Source: Saussurea involucrata (Eukaryota > Streptophyta > Magnoliopsida > Asterales > Asteraceae). Taken from it: a stretch of DNA of 64,000 bases. Of this stretch, positions 22,807 through 33,611 are shown in pieces; positions within the stretch are counted from its first letter, which is position 1; every line of letters begins with the position of its first letter. A program made the position numbers and the translations under genes. Where the stretch lies: the NCBI GenBank assembly GCA_033807775.1, contig CM066317.1, positions 8,019,870-8,083,869 of the forward strand. Direction: 5' to 3'. The notes under the pieces were generated by a model. The model made no database searches and was not told the DNA's origin. It saw nothing but the letters and a program-made list of their open reading frames with translations.

Positions 22807-23404
22807 TGTAACATCCTAAATTTCGTTATTAATAAGAATTGGGATGTATTTGTATTTGTTGTAACCTTAGGATTGTATGGAAATTTTATAGTCCAATTTA
22901 AGGGTGAAATGCAAAAGATGAAAGTTTAGTGTAACTTTTGGGAAAGATTAAACTTGAGTGATAGTTTAGTCATTTCCTTTTTATTGTTGGATAAAACATC
23001 TGAGGGAAGTAAAATATATCATCCTTGTTATGTTGAGTCGGTCTTTAAGCAGAAAGAAGGAATAGAGAGAAGAAAGGAAAGAAAGAAGAATTGTCATCTA
23101 ATTGGTAAGAAATCGTTGTTGGTTTTGGAGAGATTGGTTGTTTTTACTCAGATGATGAACGAATCTGTATTTTGGGATTGAATTGCAGAATCATAAACAG
23201 AAAGATTGAAGTTCTTATTTGTGCAGAAGTCGGTTTCGCAGCCTAAGGTGAGTTCATTCGATTCGTTGTACAAATCAGTGTTTTTAAGTTGTAATAATCT
23301 TAATATAACAGTATAAATTGATTGAGGACTGAATGGAATGCATAGATTGAACTGATTTTACAAGTTAAGTCGATTTGTGGACTTATTGAAATAAACTGTA
23401 CGTA

Positions 23405-23650
23405 GTCCCGGTACATGAAAGCCCGGTACTTAGGAGTCCCGGTAGTGGCTGTCCCGGTAGTGGTAAGTCCCGGTACAGGTAAGTCCCGGTACAGGTGAGT
23501 CCCGGTACGAGTGAGTTCCTGTACAGGTAAGTCCCGGTACAGGTGAGTCCCGGTACGAGTGAGTTCCGGTACAGGTAAGTCCCGGTACTTATGGGTCCCG
23601 GTGAAGTCCCGGTACATTGTTGACTACCGGGAGTTGGGAATACCGGGAGT
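23405..23650. repeat. CCCGGTAC minisatellite in Tekay-1 5' LTR
   Basis: About fifteen copies of (A/G)GTCCCGGTAC or a near variant, spaced 14-17 bases apart, followed by two inverted copies (TACCGGGAG at about 23625 and 23641). The 3' LTR copy (30258-30470) has fewer units, so the array has changed in length since insertion or during reverse transcription. Confidence 0.88.
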
Positions 23651-23913
23651 TGGCAGTATACTGTAACAGTAGTACTTCTGATAGTTAAGACATTCTGAGG
23701 TCTTGGATGATTTGTACTCTTCTGATTGTTTTGGAGACTACAGTTCGGTAAATCGTGAAAAGATACGATTAGGCATTGTCATATAACTTATGTAGTTCGG
23801 ACATACGTACATTCTTGTATAGTATGTTAGGTTTATAAACTGCGCTAGTGTGATGCTAGGCCGGATTATATTAAGTGTAATGGATCCATAGGCACTAAAG
23901 TTCGGTAATCACA

Positions 23914-24127
23914 TGGAATAGGCGTGTGGTATTACTCGTTTAATCGTTATTCCAGTGTGTGTGGGAAATCATGGAATAGGCGTGTGGTATTAATCGTTAT
24001 TCCTGATTTCTAAGGAAGAGAGTGAGGTTGACATAAGTACTTGTAATCTTTGCTTCCTTACTGATAAATGGGCGTGTGTAATCGCGATTTATTGGTGGAG
24101 AGCATTGATCTAGAATCTTTGAAGATT
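23914..24127. promoter_or_regulatory. Stem-loop array in Tekay-1 5' LTR
   Basis: Successive short inverted repeats: TGGAAT/ATTCCA (23914-23954), GGAAT/ATTCC (23973-24002), TAAGGAAG/CTTCCTTA (24011-24060) enclosing GAGGTT/AATCTT, ATAAAT/ATTTAT (24064-24092) and GAATCTT/AAGATTC (24112-24127). Loops share an AGGCGTGTG...TAATCG or GACATAAGTACTTGT core. The 3' LTR copy is at 30734-30948. The function is unknown; candidates are an RNA structure or a protein-binding array. Confidence 0.7.
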
Positions 24128-24624
24128 CGTAGTGTGGCTCTGGGGTATGATATGCTGATGGATTTGTTGTCAGTCATAGTCATGGGAATGGATAAAATTG
24201 TGTAATGGAATAGAGTTATACGGGTGGTAAGAAAAGGAGTAACCAGGTTTGTTATAACTTGTTTATATTGATTTTGCAAATGTCATTATTGAAATGAATG
24301 TTCTCATTAGGCGTTGGCCTAATCATTCATATAATGTTTTCTTACCAGGTTCAGGCTCGGGAAAATAAAGGGTTGTGGGACGAGTGTTTTTGGAATAGCA
24401 GAAGTGGCGTTTACCAAAGAGGAGATTTTTGAAGGATAGCTTAGATAACTCAATTAATCTGATTGTAGTGACATGATTAGATTGATAGGTTGTTCGAAGT
24501 ATCCTGTTTTGTAAATACACTCTTGGTGGTTAATTCCTTGCTATCTATATAAGTTGTAGTTTTATTGTCATAACCTGTTGTAACTTGAGGTTTAAATTGA
24601 CCCGGATTTTGGGGCGTTACAATA

Positions 24625-24636
24625 TGGTATCAGAGC
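24625..24636 (+). promoter_or_regulatory. Primer binding site, tRNA-iMet
   Basis: TGGTATCAGAGC lies three bases after the 5' LTR. It is complementary to the 3' end of the plant initiator tRNA-Met. Confidence 0.93.
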
Positions 24637-24928
24637 ATTAGTTTAAGCGAACTAAGTATGCTGAGGAGGTACTTAGACTTAAGCTGTGATGAATTAAGTT
24701 ATGATTCGTGAGAATGGGTAGGAATACTAAGACGGGATAGTCTTAGAGGTGACGGAATTACGTGAAATTAGTACTGTAATGATGGTAACGAGGATTCTCC
24801 TGTATAATATATTCACAATTTCAATTAGCTACTGTTATTTATGAATATATTGTTACATAAGCATGCTTGTTTCTAATTGTTACAGTGACTGATTAGCGGT
24901 AAATTACGTTTTTTTTGTATGTCTAGTT

Positions 24929-26935
24929 ATGTATAAACCATTACTGATGGGTATTCTTTTGTGCTCATCCAGAACAATGGTAAATACTCCGTCGAGGTCT
25001 CCTAATTCTTCTATAAATAGGAATTGGTTAGATGATACGGGAGAAAGACAAACTGGAGTAGGCGGAATTCATGAGACGCCACCAGATTTTCTTTCTTTAG
25101 GAGGAGTACGTAATCCGGCACGCAGAGTGGGTACCAGTACTGTCGATCAAACACCAACGGAAGCAAGTATGGAAGGACGCATTATGGATAATGTTACCAG
25201 ATTGATGAATGCATCAATGGAACGACAAGCTGAAATGATGAGCACCACCATGGGAAGACAAGCAGAAATGTTCATGAAATTGTTTAACGATCGAAATACG
25301 GAACCAAGACGGACAAGAGTTGATACTAGTGTGATAAATCCAACTGGCAACCCAGGGCCGGAGACTGAAAGAAGGGTTGAAAGAAACTGCTCCTACAAAA
25401 CTTTCTTGAGCTGTAAACCACCGGAATTCAAAGGAGAAGATAGTCCAATAGCTTGTATGAATTGGCTAAGGGAAATTGAACAAGCTTTTCGAGCTTGTGA
25501 GTGTTATGATGAAAAGTCTAAAGTGAGATTTGGATCACAGATGTTACGCGGTAACGCGTTATCTTGGTGGAATGTGCTATCAGCTTCTGTGACAGCTTCT
25601 GTTTTAAATGCTATGACTTGGGAGCAGTTCAAAGCAAAGATTCTGGAGGAGTACTGTAACGAAACTGAAATGGATCGAATCGAGGAAGAGTTCAGGAACC
25701 TCAAGAAAGGCAATATGACTGTGAGAAAGTATACAGAATCCTTCATGGAGAAGCTGAACCTGGTGGGGCATGTGGCTCCAAATGAAAAAGATAAAGTTAA
25801 AGCTTATTTGAAGGGTTTACCGGCGGATATGATGACGAGGGTCCGAAGTTCGAAAGCTACTACTTTAAGGGAGACAATTGAAGAAGCGAAAGTAATAGAA
25901 GAGATGTACGCCAAAGACAAAGAGGAGAAAGCACAAGTGGGGGAAAAGAGAAAATGGGAGGGTCGTTCGGAATCTTCTCAGAAAACCAAGTTGTTTGGCA
26001 AGAATATTCGTTACGACTCTCGCAGGGAACCAAGCTGGTGTTCTAAATGTAAAAGCAAACATTTTGGGCCATGTCGGGTGACAGCCTTGGAATGTTTCAA
26101 GTGTGGTAAAAGTGGGCATATGATGAATAATTGTCCGGTACAAGGAATTACATGTTATGAGTGTAAGCAACCGGGTCACTTTCGTCGGGAGTGCCCAAGG
26201 CTGAAAAAGAGCGGCGATCAGAGTAAGAAACCAGTTATTTCGAAGCCAACGGGCAGAGCTTTTCAAATGACCGCTGATGAAGCTAAGGAATCAAGGGATG
26301 TTGTCTCGGGTACATTCCTTGTAAATTCTTGTCCTGCGCGTATTTTGTTTGATTGTGGAGCAAATTTGTCATTTGTGTCCAAATCATTCTATCCCAAATT
26401 TGCTACGCCTATTACTACTTTAGAGGATGCTTTAGTAGTAGAGGTAGCTAATGGGGGTCAAGCTTTGGTTCGAGAAAGGCTTGATAGTTGTACTATTATG
26501 ATAGAAGAGGCGAAATTTTCGATCAACTTGTTGTTGATGGAAATTGGAGGGTTTGACATAGTTGTGGGTATGGATTGGCTGACGGCCAATCAAGCAAAAA
26601 TATTTTGCGCTAAGAAGTTAATTAGGATTCCAATGACCGATAAGGATGATGTATTCATCTTCGGGGAAAAGCAAAAGGGGGAAATTCCGTTAATCTCTGT
26701 TGTGAAGGCGCGGAAGTGTTTAATGAAAGGATGTATGTCCTATCTGGCGTATGTCTTAGATGGAAGGTTGGAAAAGAAACAATTGGAAGATATCAAGGTG
26801 GTACGTGAGTTTCCTGACATATTTCCTGGTGATCTTCCTGGTCTACCTACTGAAAGGCAGGTGGAGTTTAGAATTGATCTCATTCCAGGTTCGTCTCCGA
26901 TAGCGCGGGCACCTTACCGTCTAGCGCCGTCTTAA
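24929..26935 (+). CDS. gag-pro: Tekay-1 Gag-protease part of gag-pol
   Basis: The likely start is the ATG at 24977 (MVNTPSRS), because the aligned start is kept in the two related elements at 57664 and 61912; an in-frame ATG at 24929 lies upstream. The Gag capsid domain spans about residues 150-320 (FKGEDSPIACMNWLREIEQA, LSWWNVL, EYCNETEMDRIEEEFRNL). Zinc knuckles are CFKCGKSGHMMNNC and CYECKQPGHFRREC, preceded by CSKCKSKHFGPC. The protease motif is LFDCGANLSFVS; the triad reads DCG where DSG is usual. The frame ends with TAA at 26933-26935 in APYRLAPS, exactly where relatives continue into RT, so this stop is a point mutation in a once-continuous polyprotein. Confidence 0.9.
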   Translation: MYKPLLMGILLCSSRTMVNTPSRSPNSSINRNWLDDTGERQTGVGGIHETPPDFLSLGGVRNPARRVGTSTVDQTPTEASMEGRIMDNVTRLMNASMERQAEMMSTTMGRQAEMFMKLFNDRNTEPRRTRVDTSVINPTGNPGPETERRVERNCSYKTFLSCKPPEFKGEDSPIACMNWLREIEQAFRACECYDEKSKVRFGSQMLRGNALSWWNVLSASVTASVLNAMTWEQFKAKILEEYCNETEMDRIEEEFRNLKKGNMTVRKYTESFMEKLNLVGHVAPNEKDKVKAYLKGLPADMMTRVRSSKATTLRETIEEAKVIEEMYAKDKEEKAQVGEKRKWEGRSESSQKTKLFGKNIRYDSRREPSWCSKCKSKHFGPCRVTALECFKCGKSGHMMNNCPVQGITCYECKQPGHFRRECPRLKKSGDQSKKPVISKPTGRAFQMTADEAKESRDVVSGTFLVNSCPARILFDCGANLSFVSKSFYPKFATPITTLEDALVVEVANGGQALVRERLDSCTIMIEEAKFSINLLLMEIGGFDIVVGMDWLTANQAKIFCAKKLIRIPMTDKDDVFIFGEKQKGEIPLISVVKARKCLMKGCMSYLAYVLDGRLEKKQLEDIKVVREFPDIFPGDLPGLPTERQVEFRIDLIPGSSPIARAPYRLAPS

Positions 26936-29623
26936 ATGAAAGAGATGATGACTCAACTCCAGGAGTTATTAGATAAAGGTTTTGTCAGACCGAGTTCTTC
27001 GCCTTGGGGAGCTCCGGTTCTGTTTGTTAAGAAGAAAGACGGTACTATGAGAATGTGTATAGATTACCGCGAGCTGAATAAGGTGACGATTAAGAATAAA
27101 TATCCGCTTCCAAGAATCGATGATCTATTTGATCAACTTCAAGGGGCAGGATGTTTTTCTAAGATTGATTTGAGGTCAGGGTATCACCAAGTGCGGGTTA
27201 GAAATGAAGATATTCCTAAGACAGCTTTTAGAACCAGATACGGGCAATATGAATTTCTAGTAATGCCATTCGGGTTGACAAATGCTCCAGCTGTCTTCAT
27301 GGATCTGATGAACAGAGTGTGCCGACCTTTCTTGGATAAGTTTGTTATTGTCTTTATTGATGACATACTTGTGTATTCAAAGACTGAAACAGATCATGAA
27401 CAACACCTACGTGAATACTTAGAAGTTTTAAGAAGAGAGAAATTGTACGCGAAGTTTTCAAAATGTGAATTTTGGTTAAAAGAAGTACAGTTTCTAGGAC
27501 ACGTGATCACTTCAGAAGGAGTCAAGGTAGACCCAACTAAGATTGAAGCTATGGCAAATTGGGAGACACCTAGAAGTGCGTTTGAAATAAGAAGTTTCTT
27601 GGGTTTAGCAGGTTATTACAGAAGGTTTATTAAAGACTTTTATAAGATTGCATCTGCTTTGACTATTCTGACTAGAAAGAATGTGAAGTTTGTCTGGACG
27701 GAGAAACAAGAATCGACTTTCAGAACTTTACGTCAAAAGTTGTGTGAGGCTCCGGTTCTTGCTTTACCAGAAGGAATGGAAGATTTAGTGGTGTACAGTG
27801 ATGCTTCAAAGATGGGTCTAGGGTGCGTATTGATGCAACGAGGCAAAGTGATTGCTTATGCGTCAAGACAACTTAAAGAACACGAGAAGAACTACCTGAC
27901 ACATGATTTGGAGTTAGCGGCTGTCGTGTTTGCTTTAAAGCTGTGGAGGCACTACTTGTATGGAACCAAATGTACTCTTTTTACTGACCATAAAAGTTTG
28001 CAGCATGTTTTTGATCAGAAAGAGTTAAATATGAGACAGCGAAGATGGTTAGAATTACTTAAAGATTACGATTGCGAATTGCATTACCATCCTGGTAAAG
28101 CAAATGTTGTGGCCGATGCCTTAAGTAGGAAAGAGTATAGCGGATGTTTGAAATCGATCAATGCTAGAATTGATGTGACATCGAGTTTGATGGAAAAGAT
28201 AAAAGAAGCACAAGCGGAGGCTTTACGGGAAGTAAACCTGAAAGAAGAAGTGATGGGCAAACAACACCTTCAGTTGACTGAAGATGGCCGTGGAATAAAG
28301 TTGTTCCAAGGTCGTGTCTGGGTACCAAAGATTGGAGGAAATCGAGAGTTGATTCTCGAAGACGCTCATAGATCTAAGTATTCCATACACCCTGGGAATA
28401 CAAAGATGTATCGAGATCTGAAATTGCATTATTGGTGGCCGGCTATGAAAGTAGATGTGGCCCGGAAGGTAGAAACATGTAGAACATGTTCGTTGGTGAA
28501 AGCAGAACATCAGAAACCTTACGGAAGTTTCCAATCTTTGGAAATTCCGGAATGGAAATGGGAGAAGATCACCATGGATTTTGTGACGAAGTTACCCAAG
28601 ACGCAAAAGGGTAACGACACAATATGGGTAATCGTGGATAGATTAACTAAGAGTGCCCATTTTCTGGCTATGAAAGAAACATCACCAATTGAGAAGTTGG
28701 CGAAACTGTATATCGATGAGGTGGTATCAAGACATGGTATACCGGTGTCGATTGTGTCAGATCGTGATAGTCGGTTTACCTCAAGGTTTTGGCGATCACT
28801 ACAAGAGGAATTGGGTACGAAAGTAAATTTAAGCACTGTTTTTCATCCACAGACTGATGGACAGAGTGAAAGGACTATACAAACTTTGGAAGATATGCTC
28901 AGGTCGTGTGTATTAGATTTTGGAGGTAACTGGGATACGCATCTACCGTTAGTAGAATTTGCGTATAATAACAGTTATCATTTCAGTATCGGAAGAGCGC
29001 CCTTCGAAGCCTTGTATGGTCGAAAATGTAGAACTCCGGTATGTTGGTTGGAAGCCGGAGAGAAACAGTTTGCTGGTCCGGAATTGGTACAACAAACAGC
29101 TGATAAGGTGAAAGAAATTCGGCAGCATATGAAAGCAGCTCAGGACCGACAGAAGAGTTATGCTGACCCAAAAAGGAGACCAAAAGAATTTCAAGTTGGG
29201 GAGCGCGTGATGCTTAAAGTGTCCCCATGGAAGGGTGTGATAAGGTTTGGTAAACGCGGGAAGTTAAGTCCTCGTTTTCTAGGACCTTTCACTATTACTA
29301 AAAGGATTGGTTTACAAGAATATCAGTTGGATCTTCCACCAGAATTGGAAGGTGTTCATAATACCTTTCATGTTTGTTATCTTCGGAAGTGTTTAGCCGA
29401 AGAGGAGAATGTGATACCACTCACGGATGTGAGAGTAGATGAAAAGAGTCGCTGTGTAGAAGAACCAGAGGCAATTTTGGAAAGATCAGTTAGAAAGCTA
29501 CGTAGTGGTAAGGAAGTAGTTATGTTGAAAGTACAGTGGAAACACCATCGAGGTACTAATGTGACCTTAGAGTCGGAAGAGAGTATGAAAGATAAGTATC
29601 CTCATTTGTTCACCTGGTTCTGA
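26936..29623 (+). CDS. pol: Tekay-1 reverse transcriptase, RNase H, integrase, chromodomain
   Basis: 895 codons in frame with the preceding gag-pro and separated from it only by the stop at 26933. RT: YRELNKVTIKNKYPLPRIDD, FSKIDLRSGYHQ and catalytic FIDDILVYS. RNase H: YSDASKMGLGCVL, ELAAVVFALK, TDHKSLQHVF, NVVADALSR. Integrase: zinc region H-H-C-C (HRSKYSIH...CRTC) and catalytic D (TMDFVTKLP), D (VSDRDSRFTS), E (DGQSERTIQ). The C-terminus has GPFTITKRIG, FHVCYLRKC and a chromodomain-like segment (EEPEAILERSVRKLRSGKEV, LKVQWKHH) in which the usual TWE is TLE. Otherwise it looks intact. Confidence 0.93.
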   Translation: MKEMMTQLQELLDKGFVRPSSSPWGAPVLFVKKKDGTMRMCIDYRELNKVTIKNKYPLPRIDDLFDQLQGAGCFSKIDLRSGYHQVRVRNEDIPKTAFRTRYGQYEFLVMPFGLTNAPAVFMDLMNRVCRPFLDKFVIVFIDDILVYSKTETDHEQHLREYLEVLRREKLYAKFSKCEFWLKEVQFLGHVITSEGVKVDPTKIEAMANWETPRSAFEIRSFLGLAGYYRRFIKDFYKIASALTILTRKNVKFVWTEKQESTFRTLRQKLCEAPVLALPEGMEDLVVYSDASKMGLGCVLMQRGKVIAYASRQLKEHEKNYLTHDLELAAVVFALKLWRHYLYGTKCTLFTDHKSLQHVFDQKELNMRQRRWLELLKDYDCELHYHPGKANVVADALSRKEYSGCLKSINARIDVTSSLMEKIKEAQAEALREVNLKEEVMGKQHLQLTEDGRGIKLFQGRVWVPKIGGNRELILEDAHRSKYSIHPGNTKMYRDLKLHYWWPAMKVDVARKVETCRTCSLVKAEHQKPYGSFQSLEIPEWKWEKITMDFVTKLPKTQKGNDTIWVIVDRLTKSAHFLAMKETSPIEKLAKLYIDEVVSRHGIPVSIVSDRDSRFTSRFWRSLQEELGTKVNLSTVFHPQTDGQSERTIQTLEDMLRSCVLDFGGNWDTHLPLVEFAYNNSYHFSIGRAPFEALYGRKCRTPVCWLEAGEKQFAGPELVQQTADKVKEIRQHMKAAQDRQKSYADPKRRPKEFQVGERVMLKVSPWKGVIRFGKRGKLSPRFLGPFTITKRIGLQEYQLDLPPELEGVHNTFHVCYLRKCLAEEENVIPLTDVRVDEKSRCVEEPEAILERSVRKLRSGKEVVMLKVQWKHHRGTNVTLESEESMKDKYPHLFTWF

Positions 29624-29659
29624 TTTCGGGGACGAAATCATTTTCAAGTTTGGGAGTAT

Positions 29660-31436
29660 TGTAACATCCTAAATTTCGTTATTAATAAGAATTGGGATGT
29701 ATTTGTATTTGTTGTAACCTTAGGATTGTATGGAAATTTTATAGTCCAATTTAAGGGTGAAATGCAAAAGATGAAAGTTTAGTGTAACTTTTGGGAAAGA
29801 TTAAACTTGAGTGATAGTTTAGTCATTTCCTTTTTATTGTTGGATAAAACATCTGAGGGAAGTAAAATATCTCATCCTTGTTATGTTGAGTCGGTCTTTA
29901 AGCAGAAAGAAGGAATAGAGAGAAGAAAGGAAAGAAAGCAGAATTGTCATCAAATTGGTAAGAAATCGTTGTTGGTTTTGGAGAGATTGGTTGTTTTTAC
30001 TCAGATGATGAACGAATCTGTATTTTGGGATTGAATTGCAGAATCATAAACAGAAAGATTGAAGTTCTTATTTGTGCAGAAGTCGGTTTCGCATCCTAAG
30101 GTGAGTTCATTCGATTCGTTGTACAAATCAGTGTTTTTAAGTTGTAATAATCTTAATATAACTGTATAAATTGATTGAGGACTGAATGGAATGCATAGAT
30201 TGAACTGATTTTACAAGTTAAGTCGATTTGTGGACTTATTGAAATAAACTGTACGTAGTCCCGGTACATGAAAGCCCGGTACTTAGGAGTCCCGGTAGTG
30301 GCTGTCCCGGTAGTGGCTGTCCCGGTAGTGGTAAGTCCCGGTACAGGTAAGTCCCGGTACAGGTGAGTCCCGGTACGAGTGAGTTTCGGTACAGGTAAGT
30401 CCCGGTACTTATGGGTCCCGGTGAAGTCCCGGTACATTGTTGACTACCGGGAGTTGGGAATACCGGGAGTTGGCAGTATACTGTAACAGTAGTACTTCTG
30501 ATAGTTAAGACATTCTGAGGTCTTGGATGATTTGTACTCTTCTGATTGTTTTGGAGACTACAGTTCGGTAAATCGTGAAAAGATACGATTAGGCATTGTC
30601 ATATAACTTATGTAGTTCGGACATACGTACATTCTTGTATAGTATGTTAGGTTTATAAACTGCGCTAGTGTGATGTTAGGCATGATTATATTGAGTGTAA
30701 TGGATCCATAGGCACTAAAGTCCGGTAATCACATGGAATAGGCGTGTGGTATTACTCGTTTAATCGTTATTCCAGTGTGTGTGGGAAATCATGGAATAGG
30801 TGTGTGGTATTAATCGTTATTCCTGATTTCTAAGGAAGAGAGTGAGGTTGACATAAGTACTTGTAATCTCTGCTTCCTTACTGATAAATGGGCGTGTGTA
30901 ATCGCGATTTATTGGTGGAGAGCATTGATCTAGAATCTTTGAAGATTCGTAGTGTGGCTCTGGGGTATGATATGCTGATGGATTTGTTGTCAGTCATGGG
31001 AATGGATAAAATTGTGTAATGGAATAGAGTTATACGGGTGGTAAGAAAAGGAGTAACCAGGTTTGTTATAACTTGTTTACATTGATTTTGCAAATGTCAT
31101 TATTGAAATGAATGTTCTCACTAGGCGTTGGCCTAATCGTTTCATATAATGTTTTCTTACCAGGTTCAGGCTCGGGCAAATAAAGGGTTGTGGGACGAGT
31201 GTTTTTGGAATAGCAGAAGTGGCATTTACCAAAGAGGAGATTTTTGAAGGATAGCTTAGATAACTCAATTAATCTGATTGTAGTGACATGATTAGATTGA
31301 TAGGTTGTTCGAAGTATCCTGTTTTGTAAATACACTCTTGGTGGTTAATTCCTTGCTATCTATATAAGTTGTAGTTTTATTGTCATAACCTGTTGTAACT
31401 TGAGGTTTAAATTGACCCGGATTTTGGGGCGTTACA
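29660..31436 (+). repeat. Tekay-1 3' LTR
   Basis: Begins TGTAACATCC, preceded by the purine-rich tract AAGTTTGGGAGTAT (29646-29659), and ends GGGCGTTACA. It carries a shortened CCCGGTAC array and the same stem-loop array (30734-30948) as the 5' LTR. One visible indel relative to the 5' LTR is 6 bp near 30993. Confidence 0.94.
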
Positions 31437-31805
31437 AGACTGCTCTATTTGGAGGTCTTCGTCGTCACCGTCGACGTCACCGTCGTTGTCGTTTTCGTCG
31501 GGATACACAAAAATTAATGGGGGCCTTTCTGAATCGACTGCAAAGTGCAGAAAAGTAGAGATATCCCCATCGTTGGATAAATCCACAAATGACCTATCGC
31601 CATTTTTAAACACTAACTTGCAAACAACAGAAGGGTTGATTCCACATTTTTGCATGGCGTATGCAAGAAATTTCTGATAAGTATAGTTTACTGGCACTTT
31701 TACACCATGCTTAGATTTATAAGCAAAATTCCACTCATTGTTATCTTGCTCCCATTCACCATCAAAACAGAAATATAGCTTAGCTTTTGCAACAAATGAA
31801 CTCAT
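31437..31805 (-). pseudogene. MULE transposase N-terminal part
   Basis: Minus strand, ATG at 31805. This is the 5' end of the gene at 20581-22806, cut off by Tekay-1. The 123 codons form a small alpha/beta domain (KLYFCFDGEWEQDNNEWNF, YTYQKFLAYAMQKCG, SFVDLSNDGDISTFLHF) followed by an acidic linker, like the PB1-like N-terminal domain common in plant MULE transposases. Position 31437 is the last base of a codon; if one copy of the 5-bp duplication is ignored, the frame continues at 22801 without a shift. Confidence 0.85.
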
Positions 31806-32331
31806 TTTTTCAGTAGTATCTCAAACACAAAATATTGCAGAAAGAAATCAAGAAAGAAGTATGAAATCAGTGTGTGGATTATGGATTGCATTTTACATCT
31901 ATTTATCAATGAAACAACCAACATTGATGACAACCAATCTCTCATTTCATCCACAAACTAGTATTCCAAAAACATTGATTTAACATTGATGAAAACATGC
32001 AAATGAATTTCAACCACAAATCGGTCTTCAAAGTACAATAATTGTGGAAAAAAACAGTAAAAGCATGCAAGATTCAGGGACCAAAAGTGTAAATTTTCAG
32101 GGACCAAAACTGTAAAATTTTGGTCCATCGCGGGCAGGGGCCAAATGTGCACCGCGGCCAAAGTGGAGGGGCTCCGCAGGACACTTTTGGCCAAAGGTCG
32201 TGCCACGTCAGCCCTATCCCGCGATCGTTGGCTCCATCACGGGCCATTAGGGCATTTTGGTAAACCACGAAATTTTTGTGACATTTTGGTAAGTGTTGGT
32301 CAAACTTTTGGCATTTTAATTAATTTCCCTA
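31806..32331. other. 5' flank of the MULE gene
   Basis: About 0.5 kb without a gene. It holds a possible TATA box on the minus strand (ATAAATAGATG, about 31896-31906) and, at 32075-32310, a G/C-rich stretch with repeated 'agggaccaaaa' and 'ttttggtc' inverted segments that may be the MULE subterminal region. I could not define a TIR pair with 20180-20580. Confidence 0.35.
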
Positions 32332-32604
32332 TATTATTTGACATATATATATATATATATTATTTATTTGTTTTATATATATATATATATTAGAAATATA
32401 GAAATATATATATTATTATTCTTTTTGTTTATATATATAGGGGTGTCAATTTTATACCGAGACAAACCAACCAATTCTCATACCAACCGTACCAATTTAG
32501 TTGGTACCGACCTAATTGGTTGGTATATCGTACCAACTATTTAAACTTGGCTGGTACGTGGTATTAGAAGTCGTGTACCACGGTAATACAGTACCGTACC
32601 GACT

Positions 32605-32607
32605 TAG

Positions 32608-32649
<42 letters not shown>

Positions 32650-32661
32650 TCTTTTTTGTTT

Positions 32662-32692
<31 letters not shown>

Positions 32693-32695
32693 TCT
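32605..32695. repeat. (TA)n microsatellite
   Basis: Long TA runs split by TTTATTCTTTTTTGTTTT. The preceding 32450-32600 contains several GGTACC/TACCAA-type inverted segments. Confidence 0.85.
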
Positions 32696-33080
32696 TTTTA
32701 TAAATTATATCATTGTATTTATTTTTTATAATAAGGTCAGACATAACTAGGCTTTTTCCCATAATAATTTACCCTTTATAGGCCCTAGGCCTTTTCGACA
32801 AAAATTGTGATTTTGATTTGATATTTATACTTTCAACCCCTATACTTATTTACTTACTTTACTTTATACCTTTTACTTTCATAATTTAAAATTTACATTT
32901 AACACATATAATCGTTTATTAACTAAAATACGTTAAAAAATACGTTTTAATTTTAACAAGTTACACCATTATAATCGTCTCTTCGATACGGTCGAAATGA
33001 GCCTAATATTGAATTTTTTTGATTTATATATTTTAATATATATCATATACACTACATAAAAAATATTTTTTACATTTAAC

Positions 33081-33611
33081 TTGATAAGGAATCATTTGGG
33101 TAATGATTGTTGGACTTTAGCTATGATATGTGATGCACATAATCATGATTTTGCATTACATTTGGAGGGACATGCATATGCAAGACGATTGTCTGAAAAT
33201 GAAGCTCGATTGGTGGAAGATTTGTCAACAAACAATGTGAAGCCTAAAAATATTTTATCTACAATAAAGCAGCAATATCCAGATAATGTGTCTACAAAAA
33301 AAACTATACACAATCAATGCCAGAAAATTCGACTTCACAAGAATGCAGGTAGAACTCCAATGATTGTTTTTTTTTGTTTTTTTTTGTTTTTTGTCTTTTT
33401 GTTGTCTTTACTTTTTCTATTTTATTTATTTGTATTATATATTTTTATTTATTTGTATTATGCGGATAGAACTCCAATGCAAGTTGTGATGTCGTTTTTA
33501 CAGGAAGAAGGCTACGTTTTTTATTATCGTGCAAACAACTCGACTAATCAGTTGGAAGATTTATTATTTCGTTTCACATTATGCATTAAACATAATATTC
33601 CAAGAGTATGA
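33081..33611 (+). pseudogene. MULE transposase N-terminal fragment
   Basis: An open frame without its own ATG (begins at a TTG codon). NDCWTLAMICDAHNHDFALHLE and ARRLSENEARLVEDLS match the region just before the catalytic domain in plant MULE transposases with an OTU tail. A T-rich 117-bp in-frame insertion (33363-33479) lies between two copies of AGAACTCCAATG (33351-33362, 33468-33479). The frame then reads QEEGYVFYYRANNSTNQLED LL and leaves the expected sequence, which is where the catalytic domain should start. Confidence 0.65.

Larger units (their letters stand above)
22807..24621 (+). repeat. Tekay-1 5' LTR
   Basis: Begins TGTAACATCC and ends GGGCGTTACA, with inverted tips. It contains a tandem GTCCCGGTAC array (23405-23650) and an array of stem-loops (23914-24127). 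The open frames read across it on either strand repeat in the 3' LTR and look like chance frames. Confidence 0.94.
22807..31436 (+). mobile_element. Tekay-type chromovirus (Tekay-1)
   Basis: A complete Ty3/gypsy element of 8.63 kb: a 5' LTR of 1815 bp, an initiator-Met primer site, one gag-pol frame interrupted by a single stop, and a 3' LTR of 1777 bp. The target duplication AGACT is perfect (22802-22806 and 31437-31441), and the target was the coding region of a MULE transposase. A chromodomain-like C-terminus and the pol style assign it to the Tekay/Del group. The LTRs differ by under twenty substitutions by eye (about 1%) plus a change in repeat number. Confidence 0.94.

Noticed and set aside
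23300..23617. Minus-strand reading frame with repeated YRDLPVP-type residues in the Tekay-1 LTR
   Set aside because: It is a translation of the CCCGGTAC minisatellite, differs between the two LTRs and has no independent support.
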